From contig CAITIF010000663.1 in NCBI GenBank assembly GCA_903892365.1, forward strand, positions 1 through 7,829: 7,829 nt of DNA. Direction: 5' to 3'. The notes under the pieces were generated by a model. It was given only the letters and a program-made list of their open reading frames with translations, had not been told where the DNA came from and made no database searches. The translations under genes and the position numbers were made by a program. Shown here one piece after another: positions 1 to 7,222 of this stretch. The stretch's first letter is position 1. Every line of letters starts with the position of its first letter. This DNA comes from an uncultured Pirellula sp. (GTDB lineage: Bacteria; Planctomycetota; Planctomycetia; Pirellulales; Pirellulaceae).

Positions 1-2
1 CT

Positions 3-41
3 CTACTGGCCTACTGGCAACAACGGTCCAAAGCGATCTAA
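3..41 (+). CDS. possible C-terminal tail of an upstream gene (partial)
   Basis: One frame is open from the window edge and ends at TAA (39-41), reading [12 protein letters not shown]. It stops 7 bases before the ATG of the dehydratase, which would suit a tightly packed upstream operon member. Twelve residues are too few to name a family, and the frame shared with the dehydratase is also open to the window edge, so this is only a possibility. If real, it would place the dehydratase inside a longer operon, perhaps with other sugar-acid genes; that last point is inference. Confidence 0.25.
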   Translation, partial: LLAYWQQRSKAI

Positions 42-48
42 TAGCATC

Positions 49-2037
49 ATGGCAAACACATTCAATCTACAAAATTGGTTCGGCAGTTCCGAACGAGCCC
101 TTTCCACCGCCACCCAAGGAGAAGGTCCGCAAGGCAAACTTCCGTTGACCGATGAGATGCTAAAGACATGGTCGAGTGGCGATCTTTTCGGTTGGACTCA
201 GAATGCCGGCATGGGTTGGGACATTCAGAAAATGATGGGGCCTCAATTCTTGCTCTTGAGCACCCAGGGCGGAATTCGGGCAGAAGATGGTAGCCCCATC
301 GCCCTTGGTTACCATACCGGGCACTGGGAAGTTGGCTTGATGATGCAAGCCGCCGCGAAGTGGTTGAGCGACCGCGGTGGAGTCCCGTTTGCTGGCTTTG
401 TGAGCGATCCCTGCGATGGTCGCACGCAAGGGACGGTCGGCATGTTCGACTCGTTGCCTTATCGAAACGACGCAGCGGTTGTTTTTCGTCGATTGATCCG
501 TTCCTTGCCTACACGACGAGGGGTGCTTGGAATTGCAACCTGCGATAAGGGCTTGCCCGCCATGATGCTGGCTCTTGCGGGAAGTTCGAAGCTACCAAGT
601 GTGATCGTTCCTGGTGGAGTTACTTTGCCAGCGAGGGATGCCGAGGACTTGGGCAAGGTTCAAACGATCGGGGCTCGTTATTCGCACGGAATGATCTCGT
701 TGGAAGAGGCTGCGGAGGCTGGGTGCAAAGCTTGCGGTTCACCTGGGGGGGGCTGTCAATTTCTGGGAACCGCCGCAACGGCCCAAGTGATCGCCGAAGC
801 GTTGGGCATGACCGTGCCGCATGCCGCGTTAGCTCCTAGTGGTCAGCCGATTTGGTATGAAATGGCTCGTCAGTCCGCAGCGGTTCTTTGGGATCAACAT
901 CAACGCAAAGCGACTCTACAACAAGTTCTCACCGAAGACTCGTTCTACAATGCAATCGCGGTCCATGCCGCCTGCGGTGGGTCAACGAATCTGCTGCTGC
1001 ATGTGCCCGCCGTTGCCTTTGCAGCGGGATTGCCCAGGCCATCGCTGGAGCTTTGGGACGAGATCAATCGCAAGGTAACGCGATTTGTCGACGTGCTCCC
1101 GAATGGGCCTCAGTACCATCCGACGGTTCGTCTGTTCATGGCGGGTGGAGTGCCGGAAATCATGTGGCACCTTCGCGAGCTGGGAATCGCTCGGTGCGAT
1201 GCTAAAACGGTTACCGGGATGACATGGCATCAAATCTTGGACTCTTGGGAAAAGTCAGATCGTCGCAACGCCCTTCGAGAAATGTTGCGGGAACGGGATG
1301 GAGTCGATGCTGACGAAGTCATCATCCCACCGCAAAAGGCAAAGGCCATAGGGTTAACGAGCACGGTTTGCTTCCCAAAAGGAAACATTTGTCCGGACGG
1401 CTCAGTCATTAAGTCGACAGCCATCGACCCGTCGGTCATCGACGCCGATGGCATCTACCGCAAAACAGGTCCTGCGCGTGTCTTCACCACCGAGAAGGAG
1501 GCTGTCGCGGCAGCCAAGGGACAGCACGAGCGGCCGCTTCAGCCTGGAGACATTGTTATTCTGATTGGGCGAGGTCCTATGGGGACAGGGATGGAGGAAA
1601 CGTATCAGTTGACGAGCGCCTTAAAACATCTCGAATATGGCAAGCACGTAGCGGTCGTTACCGATGCAAGGTTCAGTGGTGTCAGTACGGGTGCTTGTAT
1701 TGGACATGCAGGGCCGGAAGCCCTTGCGGGTGGACCTATCGGGAAGCTTCGCGATGACGATCGAATTCGAATCGAGATCGATAGGACAACATTGCATGCC
1801 TCGGTGAACTTCGTTGGCTGTGAGGGGCGTGAGTTCTCGCCGGAAGAAGGCGTTCGAATCTTAAGTGACCGTTCTCTTCATCCAGGGCTTCGGCCGGACG
1901 AGCGACTTCCTGATGATACGCGGCTCTGGGCAGCTCTTCAAAAGGTGAGTGGCGGAACTTGGGGCGGATGCGTTTATGATATCGATCGCATTCTGGAAGT
2001 GCTCGAAGCGGGCTCAAAGGCGTTGTCCAAGCCATGA
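49..2037 (+). CDS. yjhG: YjhG/YagF-family sugar-acid dehydratase (probable D-xylonate dehydratase)
   Basis: A 662-residue member of the IlvD/EDD dehydratase superfamily that resembles E. coli YjhG/YagF (about 655 residues) from end to end. Those enzymes dehydrate D-xylonate to 2-keto-3-deoxy-D-xylonate in the cytoplasm using an Fe-S cluster. Visible hallmarks are [10 protein letters not shown] (119-128), [10 protein letters not shown] (132-141), CDKGLPA with Cys165, [10 protein letters not shown] with Cys236, [10 protein letters not shown] (309-318), a MEETYQ motif near 515-520, and [15 protein letters not shown] (539-553), where Ser546 aligns with the catalytic serine of dihydroxyacid dehydratases. 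Cys165 and Cys236 are the likely cluster ligands, with Cys122 a possible third. The ATG at 49 is chosen because no other start codon lies in frame upstream within the window and the N-terminal length fits the family; no Shine-Dalgarno is visible. The exact substrate (xylonate or another aldonate) is inferred from family membership. The gene overlaps the next one by ATGA. Confidence 0.93.
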   Translation: MANTFNLQNWFGSSERALSTATQGEGPQGKLPLTDEMLKTWSSGDLFGWTQNAGMGWDIQKMMGPQFLLLSTQGGIRAEDGSPIALGYHTGHWEVGLMMQAAAKWLSDRGGVPFAGFVSDPCDGRTQGTVGMFDSLPYRNDAAVVFRRLIRSLPTRRGVLGIATCDKGLPAMMLALAGSSKLPSVIVPGGVTLPARDAEDLGKVQTIGARYSHGMISLEEAAEAGCKACGSPGGGCQFLGTAATAQVIAEALGMTVPHAALAPSGQPIWYEMARQSAAVLWDQHQRKATLQQVLTEDSFYNAIAVHAACGGSTNLLLHVPAVAFAAGLPRPSLELWDEINRKVTRFVDVLPNGPQYHPTVRLFMAGGVPEIMWHLRELGIARCDAKTVTGMTWHQILDSWEKSDRRNALREMLRERDGVDADEVIIPPQKAKAIGLTSTVCFPKGNICPDGSVIKSTAIDPSVIDADGIYRKTGPARVFTTEKEAVAAAKGQHERPLQPGDIVILIGRGPMGTGMEETYQLTSALKHLEYGKHVAVVTDARFSGVSTGACIGHAGPEALAGGPIGKLRDDDRIRIEIDRTTLHASVNFVGCEGREFSPEEGVRILSDRSLHPGLRPDERLPDDTRLWAALQKVSGGTWGGCVYDIDRILEVLEAGSKALSKP

Positions 2038-2651
2038 TTCTGTTGCTCGATAACCACGATAGCTTCGTGTACAACCTGGACCGCTATCTCAAGCAACTTG
2101 GGCAATCAACACTGGTGGTTCGAAGCGACGCGATCACCTTGGATGCCATCCTTCGGCTCGACTTGGACGCGATTGTGATCTCTCCAGGCCCTAAGGCTCC
2201 CGACGATGCTGGCTGCTCCATGGAAGTCGTGCGTCGTCTCTCGAATCAAATTCCAATCCTTGGCGTTTGTCTTGGGCACCAAGCGATCGGACAGGCGTTC
2301 GGCGGGGATGTTGTGCGGGCGAACCAGCCGATGCATGGCAAAAGTTCGATGATTGAACACAACGGAAGTCGGTTGTTTCAAAACATCCCCAATCCGTTTC
2401 AAGTGGGCCGATACCATTCCCTTGTCATTGATCCTGAAACACTTCCAGAAAATCTGAAAGTGACCGCATGGACGTCAGACCAAACCATCATGGCGATCGA
2501 ACATACGTCGATGCCTGTCTTCGGGGTACAGTTTCACCCCGAGTCGATCTTGACCGAGGATGGATACCAGTTGTTGACCAACTTTTTAAAAGCTGCTGGC
2601 CTTCACGCGAAGCCCATTCCCAAAAAGGATTTGATGCTTCGCCCAAAATAG
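2034..2651 (+). CDS. pabA: glutamine amidotransferase, PabA/TrpG type (component II of aminodeoxychorismate/anthranilate synthase)
   Basis: A 205-residue class I glutamine amidotransferase, a typical length for stand-alone PabA/TrpG. It would release ammonia from glutamine and pass it to a chorismate-using partner (PabB for folate, TrpE for tryptophan) in the cytoplasm. The N-terminal [13 protein letters not shown] (3-15) is diagnostic of this subfamily. Other signs are ISPGP (49-53), the nucleophile elbow GVCLGHQ with Cys79, the PMHGK motif (99-103), GRYHSL (125-130), and GVQFHPES with the triad residues His168 and Glu170. All catalytic residues are intact. The start ATG shares four bases with the dehydratase stop (ATGA), so translation is probably coupled; an AAAGG lies 13 bases upstream, too far to be a convincing ribosome site. 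No component I gene follows, so PabA and TrpG cannot be told apart here, and many bacteria use one protein for both roles. Confidence 0.92.
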   Translation: MILLLDNHDSFVYNLDRYLKQLGQSTLVVRSDAITLDAILRLDLDAIVISPGPKAPDDAGCSMEVVRRLSNQIPILGVCLGHQAIGQAFGGDVVRANQPMHGKSSMIEHNGSRLFQNIPNPFQVGRYHSLVIDPETLPENLKVTAWTSDQTIMAIEHTSMPVFGVQFHPESILTEDGYQLLTNFLKAAGLHAKPIPKKDLMLRPK

Positions 2652-2685
2652 ACACAGAATAGAGCAGTATCGCGTCGTAGAGATA

Positions 2686-2717
2686 CCACAACGCTTTGGA
2701 CTTGCTTTAGCGTTTGG
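2686..2717. terminator. weak hairpin between convergent genes
   Basis: AACGCT (2690-2695) pairs with AGCGTT (2709-2714) around a 13-base loop. The stem extends by CCA/TGG across one bulged C. It lies at the convergent junction and covers the stop codon of the repeat-protein gene. Neither strand has a U-run after it, so it may be a weak bidirectional terminator or chance pairing. Confidence 0.28.
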
Positions 2718-3903
2718 AAATGGCTGGCATATTGAATAGAAGGTAGGTGCCGCTCTTTCCTGCCACGGCGATGTCCATTCGCTGATCGCCATTCAAGTCA
2801 CCTGTCGCGATTTGAAGTCCAACACCGACGTGACCTTGTTCGATGATTGACTTTTTGAATTCGCCGTTAACCAGTTTATAGAAATTAATTTCTGGCATAT
2901 CCTTTCCGCCTGGATCACCACCGTTGTGAGCGAAGTAACGTTTCCCGCTGATCAGTTCGTCGACACCATCGCCATCCAGATCGGCAAGCGCTAGTGCGTG
3001 AGGTTGCGAGAAGGCCTTGTCGATGATTCGCTCTTCGAACTGTAGCGAGCCATCCGCTTTGGGTGCGAGCTGTTTCCAAAAGAACAAGCCGTAGTCGTGT
3101 CCAGCGCCGATCAAGACATCGTTTTTGCCGTCCTGATCGATATCACGAACCAACATGGGGATGCTGCCTTGGATGTTCCAGTCTGGATGATATGCCCAGG
3201 TTTGTCCCCAAGGATCGGTGGCTGGTTGTTCGTACCAACCGGAACCGATCAAAATATCGGTGCGGCCGTCGTTGTTGATATCTCCTGTGCCCATTCCATG
3301 CTGGTTGCTGGCCTTGCTGATCACGACTTGTTCAAGGCGGTAGGCGGCCTTCGACTCGGGAGCTGGGTCGGATTTGATAAATCGCCAAACAATCATTGGA
3401 TTGGATTTGTTCCAGCTGTTCACTACCCATTCGTTCATTCCGTCGCCATCCAAATCGGCCATCAATTGCGCTTCATTTTCAGTGGCTTTGGTATCGACTA
3501 GAAGATGGCGTTTCCAAGTTTGTCCCAGCCGCATTGCCTCGGGACCTGGATTCTCGAACCAAGCGACTTCGGTTGGAATAAACGAACCGGCGATGACGTC
3601 CATACGGCCGTCTTGATTCACATCCATCAAGAAGTCACCGTTGCTTTGAACGTAACCGTTCCAGTCTTCAATCAGTCTGAGTGGTCTTGGCTTGAAGTCG
3701 GGTGCTGGATACCAATTGCGCCCTGCAACCACGTCCGCTTTACCGTCCCCGTTCATGTCGCCTATCGCGCAGCCTTCGTTGGAATCCAAAGTAAGTTGTT
3801 CAATTTTCCAGGAGATGTCTTGTGCGGAAAGTGGTGCTGTCAAAGAACCATGGGTGGCAATCCCCATAGCAAACAGACACAAAGCCAGAGCATTGCGTTT
3901 CAT
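2707..3903 (-). CDS. secreted FG-GAP/VCBS repeat protein, probable seven-bladed beta-propeller
   Basis: A 398-residue exported protein. The N-terminus (MKRN, then a hydrophobic stretch to about residue 20) is a signal peptide with a likely cut after LSA, between Ala27 and Gln28. The mature part carries seven evenly spaced calcium-loop motifs of the DxDxDGxxD type starting at residues 49, 94, 150, 208, 254, 308 and 369 (spacing 45-61), each followed by hydrophobic strand residues, often with a downstream GxxWY or WFENPG. This is the pattern of FG-GAP/VCBS repeats, which fold as integrin-alpha-like beta-propellers. The seventh loop reads DLNGDQRMD, with Gln in place of the usual Gly. There is no catalytic domain, membrane anchor or sorting domain after the last blade, so a soluble exported binding or structural role is likely. 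The partner is unknown. Such proteins are abundant in planctomycetes. The gene is transcribed toward the amidotransferase gene and away from the PAQR gene, and shows no Shine-Dalgarno. Confidence 0.88.
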   Translation of the reverse strand: MKRNALALCLFAMGIATHGSLTAPLSAQDISWKIEQLTLDSNEGCAIGDMNGDGKADVVAGRNWYPAPDFKPRPLRLIEDWNGYVQSNGDFLMDVNQDGRMDVIAGSFIPTEVAWFENPGPEAMRLGQTWKRHLLVDTKATENEAQLMADLDGDGMNEWVVNSWNKSNPMIVWRFIKSDPAPESKAAYRLEQVVISKASNQHGMGTGDINNDGRTDILIGSGWYEQPATDPWGQTWAYHPDWNIQGSIPMLVRDIDQDGKNDVLIGAGHDYGLFFWKQLAPKADGSLQFEERIIDKAFSQPHALALADLDGDGVDELISGKRYFAHNGGDPGGKDMPEINFYKLVNGEFKKSIIEQGHVGVGLQIATGDLNGDQRMDIAVAGKSGTYLLFNMPAISKR

Positions 3904-4078
3904 GAATGTACTCAGTTCAGGAGAGGTTGGGTCGGCAGGTAGGACGTGAGCGGCGTAGTCAGCTTCACCCTTGTAGTATAGAAGGATCCCGCGTTACTTC
4001 TACCACCTTTGGCGAAAACACTCGTATCGAAGGAGTGCGCCATGGGCCTAGGAAGCAAGGGGTTGCAGAAGGCTTCGC

Positions 4079-4106
4079 TTGCCATGGATTCCCCAGGGTG
4101 TATGTT
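4079..4106 (+). promoter_or_regulatory. candidate sigma70-type promoter of the PAQR gene
   Basis: TTGCCA (4079-4084, five of six matches to TTGACA) and TATGTT (4101-4106, four of six to TATAAT) are separated by 16 bases. Transcription would start near 4113, leaving a leader of about 38 bases before the ATG at 4151. It lies in the 247-base divergent gap 3904-4150. Apart from this promoter and the inverted repeat over its -10, I see nothing convincing in that gap. Confidence 0.35.
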
Positions 4107-4112
4107 TACACC
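4097..4112. promoter_or_regulatory. perfect inverted repeat, possible operator
   Basis: GGTGTA-TGTT-TACACC is a perfect palindrome with 6-base arms and a 4-base centre. It sits over the proposed -10 hexamer of the PAQR-gene promoter, a classic place for a repressor site. No U-run follows, so a terminator is unlikely. The sequence shows the symmetry; the operator role is inferred and no regulator gene lies nearby. Confidence 0.35.
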
Positions 4113-4150
4113 GCGATTTAGTTTCAGAATAACGTTGGATTGGGTGGGCG

Positions 4151-4795
4151 ATGGCAATTACTTGGACCGAAGAGAATGCGTTTCAAGAACGGATCAATAC
4201 TTGGACTCACGCTTTCGGATTCCTTCTCAGCATCCCGGCCGGGGTTGCTTTGGTCGGCTTGGGGCTACAGAAATCTAGCCTGATGGCATTGGCTTGCGTT
4301 GTTTACGCTGCGAGCCTATCCGCGATGTATTTGTTCTCGACCCTTTCGCATGCGGTTCAGTCGCCGGACTTACGGCATCGCATCCGTTCCTTGGACCAAG
4401 GGTTCATTTATGCCTTGATCGCAGGCACGTTCACACCGTTGATTGTTGCGTTTTTGGAACCATGGATGTGTTTAGGAATGTTGTTCTTTGTTTGGCTTTC
4501 GGCGGCAATTGGGTTCTATTCCAAGGTGTTTTCCAAACACAGAATCGATAACATGGCGAGCTTGAGTTATTTGCTTTTGGGATGGATTCCTGCCATGGTT
4601 CTCATGGGATTTGTCCCGGTTTACTGCTTTGCGTGGATGCTGTTGGGAGGGGTTCTTTATTCCGCCGGGGTATGGTTTCTTCAGAATGACCATCGATCGC
4701 TTTTTCACCATGCCATTTGGCATATCGCCGTGATTGTGGCCAGCGCTTGTCATTATGTGGCCATTTGGGTCTTTGCGGCGACGACATCAACCTGA
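4151..4795 (+). CDS. hlyIII: hemolysin III / PAQR-family integral membrane protein
   Basis: A 214-residue protein of the hemolysin III family (bacterial branch of the PAQR/adiponectin-receptor superfamily; E. coli YqfA/TrhA is about 219 residues). About seven hydrophobic helices are visible, roughly at 18-40, 43-65, 84-102, 105-123, 136-155, 158-177 and 188-210. Family signatures are present: ERINTWTHAFG (13-23), SxxxH at Ser63-His67, Asp82 before FIYALIAGTFTP (85-96), and HAIWH (187-191). In PAQR structures the SxxxH histidine and the C-terminal HxxxH pair bind zinc near a conserved Asp, so His67, Asp82, His187 and His191 are the probable metal-site residues. The family is linked to membrane-lipid and membrane-energetics homeostasis, possibly as metal-dependent hydrolases; the cytolytic name is historical. 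The ATG at 4151 gives the expected N-terminus; the GGGTGGG just before it is a poor Shine-Dalgarno. The gene appears monocistronic, with its own candidate promoter and a downstream terminator. Confidence 0.9.
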   Translation: MAITWTEENAFQERINTWTHAFGFLLSIPAGVALVGLGLQKSSLMALACVVYAASLSAMYLFSTLSHAVQSPDLRHRIRSLDQGFIYALIAGTFTPLIVAFLEPWMCLGMLFFVWLSAAIGFYSKVFSKHRIDNMASLSYLLLGWIPAMVLMGFVPVYCFAWMLLGGVLYSAGVWFLQNDHRSLFHHAIWHIAVIVASACHYVAIWVFAATTST

Positions 4796-4829
4796 CGATT
4801 TTCCCAATTTTGGAAATTCTGAAAAAAAG

Positions 4830-4858
4830 TTGCACGGATTGGGATGTTGGCTGTCACT
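4830..4858 (+). promoter_or_regulatory. candidate promoter of the membrane protein-secretin operon
   Basis: TTGCAC (4830-4835) follows an A-rich run and lies 17 bases before GTCACT (4853-4858). The downstream box does not match TATAAT, but a GTC-containing -10 at this spacing resembles ECF-sigma promoters. Transcription would begin near 4866, past the 5' arm of the adjacent terminator, so the operon transcript would escape it. This is inference from position and weak motifs. Confidence 0.28.
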
Positions 4859-4890
4859 AATCTAGACAACGCCCAACATCCATTTTTTTT
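4842..4890 (+). terminator. strong intrinsic terminator after the PAQR gene
   Basis: GGATGTTGG (4842-4850) pairs perfectly with CCAACATCC (4873-4881). The pairing continues inward with C4851-G4871 and TGTC/GACA (4852-4855 with 4865-4868), closing on a 9-base loop. One A and then eight T residues (4883-4890) follow the stem directly, the textbook layout of a Rho-independent terminator. It lies 46 bases after the PAQR stop codon and ends 13 bases before the preferred start of the next gene. It should stop read-through from upstream, or could act as an attenuator if transcription starts before it. Confidence 0.75.
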
Positions 4891-4903
4891 ATTAGCAACT
4901 TCC

Positions 4904-7222
4904 ATGAGACTCACCTTACGAACCCTTTTAGCCTACCGAGATGGCGTTTTGGACCCCAAGGACGCCTCGGTCCTAGAAGCAAAGATTCAAGAAAGCTCGA
5001 CTGCCCAGCAGATTTCGCAGCGGATTGAGCAGGACATGCGAAATCGGAAGATTGCCCCAATTCCGGTTGATGCCCGCGAATTCGGGTTCGAAGCAAACCG
5101 GGTCGCCGAGTTTTTGGACGACACGATACCCACGGAAACTCTTCCAGAGATGGAGCGTCAGTGTCTCGAAAACAGCATGTTGCTGTGCGAGATCGGTTGT
5201 TGCCACCAGATTCTCTCTCGTGCCTTAACGATCCCCGTGACGATTTCGAATTCTCTGAGACAACGAGTTCGGAATCTCACGTCTCAACCGATTTCTCACT
5301 CTGGCAATTTGACTCGCATCCTGGAGAATCATGGTCAGCTGCGACGGTTCGATCCGGCCAATGTACCATTGGCAAACGCTAACGCGGCCTCTTCCGAAAA
5401 TCGCTCGGACTCTCGCGAATCCATCAGCTCACTCAAGATTCCAGGCAGCGAGCTTCGGCCATCCGGCATCGAGTTGAATGATGGGCTTGGTCGGCAAGTT
5501 CCAGAATACTTGATAGGCAGCGATCGAACTTGGATGAAGCGGGCGGCAGCCGTCTCGCTGCTGTTGGTCGCTTTGGTCTTGGTCGGAGCCTATGCGATTG
5601 GTCCGATCGGAAGAGTCCAAGCGTTGCTCAAAAAAGCAGACCGCAGCAATTCGGTTGATCAAGCAGCACCTGCCGTTGTGCAAGCAGAAGCAGATGCACC
5701 GAAAGTTGAAATCCCCAAGGCTGAAAATAAGGTGGATGCCCTCAAGCCCCAGCAGGACGCACCCAAAATAGATGTCCCTCCCACGAACGAGAGCATCGAG
5801 CCACCGACTCCAGCGGAGCCTGCTGTGAAAGTCGATGTCGGAACAGGTGATGCAATGTCGGCTGGCGATGCAATGGTGGCTGGAGTAGAAGATCCCGCAT
5901 CTCGCCCCGAAGTCATCGCAGAAAAGCCCAACATGTCGTTGGAGATAGAGAAGGAGACAGTTGGCTCGAACGATTTGGAAACCTCTCGGCCTGAGCCTGC
6001 TTCTGCATCGCCAAGAATGCAATGGTTGCCGTTGACCAAAGAGTCGGGGGCCTCCATTGTGCTTCAAGGTACTGTTGAACCTCAAACCAACGTCGCATCC
6101 TGGGTTCGGATGAATGCGGGCCAGTTTGTAGAGGTTGGGCAACGCTTGGTCGTTCCACCGTTGCAACGCACTGAGATCAATATCGAGCCTGGATTACGTT
6201 GGTTGAGCGCAAGCGAAAACGAACTGGAGCTGTTACCGGCCAAGGAAACGTCATCGGCGCAGCGACCACGCATCGCTTTTACGAGTGGAAAGGCCATCGT
6301 TTTCGCAGCCCCGGGGGCTCTGTCGCTGGAGCTTGAGTGCCATGGACTTGGAATTACCATTCAATTCGCTCAGCCAGATTCAAGCATGGCCATCGAAGTG
6401 GTCACCACTTTAGTTCCGGTGGAAGAGGCTGCTCTGGCGGACGGAAAGCTGGAAACTAGTTCGGTGGTTCGGTTGTTCAGTGTTGAAGGGGAGCTGGAAT
6501 ACACGATTGCGAGAGGAGACGCGCCCAAGGCACCTTCGGATCAAGGAACTTTGAGTGTAGGTCAATACATTCAAGCAGAAACAGGGAGGGAGATCGCAAG
6601 AAAGGAACTAAAAGAAGCACCGAACTGGTTTCGATCGAGCGTTGATCGGCCGATCGACCAGCTCGCAATTGCGGATTTTCAAAAGGTCATGAATGAATGC
6701 CCTGCCAATCAGATCGATGCGGAGCTTCAGAAGCTGATGGGGCGCCGCCAAGCGGAAATGGTCGCTATTGCCGCCAGGACACGAATGATGCTTGGCGATT
6801 ATTCGCAGCTTTTCTCGGCAGATGGCGTTTTCAACAGGAAAGACCTGAGAATCCATTGGCAAACCTTGTTAGGGCAGCTGATCCAATCCCTTGGGCTCGA
6901 ACCGAATCGGGCGAGGTTTATCGAAAGAATTCGTGAAGATTTGCCAGCTCGCGCCAACTCAATTTTGATGTTGCTTGTGCCAAAATCGCAATCGCAATTG
7001 ACTGCGGGAGCAGATAAACTATTGGTTGAAAGTTTATCTAGTTCATTTATCGACGAGCGAATTCTTGCCATCCAGCAGCTCGTTAGCATCACGAATAAAA
7101 GTTTAGGCTATCAACCGGATAAAAGTCCGACAGATACCATTCCTGCTTGGCGAAAGGCTCTAAGCAAGAATGAGATCCGATATGCCGAACCGAAATCTGC
7201 CCCCAAGGAACCTAGCGAATGA
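4904..7222 (+). CDS. single-pass membrane protein with tandem anti-sigma-like repeats and a FecR-like domain (planctomycete type)
   Basis: 772 residues from the ATG at 4904. An in-frame ATG at 4844 would add 20 residues, but it lies inside the terminator stem, whereas MRLTLRTLLAY at 4904 matches an N-terminus I recall from planctomycete proteins. Layout: two similar helical repeats (about 9-41 and 68-100), each with an aromatic-x-Asp-(Gly/Asp) start and an E-E-x-S pattern, like anti-sigma-factor N-terminal (zf-HC2-type) domains but without their zinc ligands; a polar stretch; one membrane helix (about 213-233) after Lys212-Arg213; a low-complexity linker rich in Pro, Ala, Glu and Lys (242-370) with short repeats; a beta-rich region (373-580) resembling a FecR-like fold; and a mostly helical C-terminus (583-730). 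The stretch around residues 87-101 has four Cys and a His but not a standard zinc motif. The likely role is an envelope sensor or scaffold; the function is unproven. It overlaps the secretin gene by ATGA, implying one operon. Confidence 0.82.
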   Translation: MRLTLRTLLAYRDGVLDPKDASVLEAKIQESSTAQQISQRIEQDMRNRKIAPIPVDAREFGFEANRVAEFLDDTIPTETLPEMERQCLENSMLLCEIGCCHQILSRALTIPVTISNSLRQRVRNLTSQPISHSGNLTRILENHGQLRRFDPANVPLANANAASSENRSDSRESISSLKIPGSELRPSGIELNDGLGRQVPEYLIGSDRTWMKRAAAVSLLLVALVLVGAYAIGPIGRVQALLKKADRSNSVDQAAPAVVQAEADAPKVEIPKAENKVDALKPQQDAPKIDVPPTNESIEPPTPAEPAVKVDVGTGDAMSAGDAMVAGVEDPASRPEVIAEKPNMSLEIEKETVGSNDLETSRPEPASASPRMQWLPLTKESGASIVLQGTVEPQTNVASWVRMNAGQFVEVGQRLVVPPLQRTEINIEPGLRWLSASENELELLPAKETSSAQRPRIAFTSGKAIVFAAPGALSLELECHGLGITIQFAQPDSSMAIEVVTTLVPVEEAALADGKLETSSVVRLFSVEGELEYTIARGDAPKAPSDQGTLSVGQYIQAETGREIARKELKEAPNWFRSSVDRPIDQLAIADFQKVMNECPANQIDAELQKLMGRRQAEMVAIAARTRMMLGDYSQLFSADGVFNRKDLRIHWQTLLGQLIQSLGLEPNRARFIERIREDLPARANSILMLLVPKSQSQLTAGADKLLVESLSSSFIDERILAIQQLVSITNKSLGYQPDKSPTDTIPAWRKALSKNEIRYAEPKSAPKEPSE
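5846..5881 (+). repeat. 18-base tandem duplication within the linker
   Basis: Two in-frame 18-base units encode GDAMSA and GDAMVA (residues 315-326 of the 772-residue form). They share the core GATGCAATG and differ at three bases. Upstream, a looser repeat of DAPK(V/I)(E/D)(I/V)P occurs at residues 264 and 285. Both suggest that the low-complexity linker grew by local duplication. Confidence 0.75.
7205..7209 (+). promoter_or_regulatory. ribosome binding site of the secretin gene
   Basis: AAGGA lies 9 bases before the ATG at 7219. It is the only convincing Shine-Dalgarno core seen in front of a gene in this window, and it favours the ATG over the in-frame GTG at 7252, which would give a shorter signal peptide. 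Confidence 0.5.

Noticed and set aside
2667..2686. GTATC/GATAC inverted repeat after the amidotransferase gene
   Set aside because: Five base pairs with a 10-base loop and no U-run; weaker than the adjacent 2686-2717 hairpin.
3505..3942. 145-codon plus-strand frame opposite the FG-GAP gene
   Set aside because: The minus strand carries a signal peptide and seven regular calcium loops; the plus frame shows no such pattern.
3975..3980. TATACT on the minus strand as the -10 box of the FG-GAP gene
   Set aside because: The hexamer is good, but no -35 better than two of six matches lies at 16-18 bases, so it may be chance.
3912..4157. Small open frames in the divergent gap (minus 3912-4157, plus 4009-4278)
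   Set aside because: No recognisable domain, no ribosome site, and the plus frame runs into the PAQR gene out of frame.
4800..4816. TTTCC/GGAAA hairpin just after the PAQR gene
   Set aside because: Only 5 A/T-rich base pairs with a 7-base loop and no U-run; the real terminator follows at 4842-4890.
4844..4903. In-frame ATG at 4844 as the start of the large membrane protein
   Set aside because: It lies in the 5' arm of the intrinsic terminator, the 20 extra residues look unlike the conserved N-terminus, and MRLTLRTLLAY at 4904 fits planctomycete homologues.
5429..6166. 245-codon open frame on the minus strand
   Set aside because: It lies wholly antisense to the membrane-protein gene and has a Cys/Arg/His-rich composition typical of a mirrored frame, with no recognisable domain.
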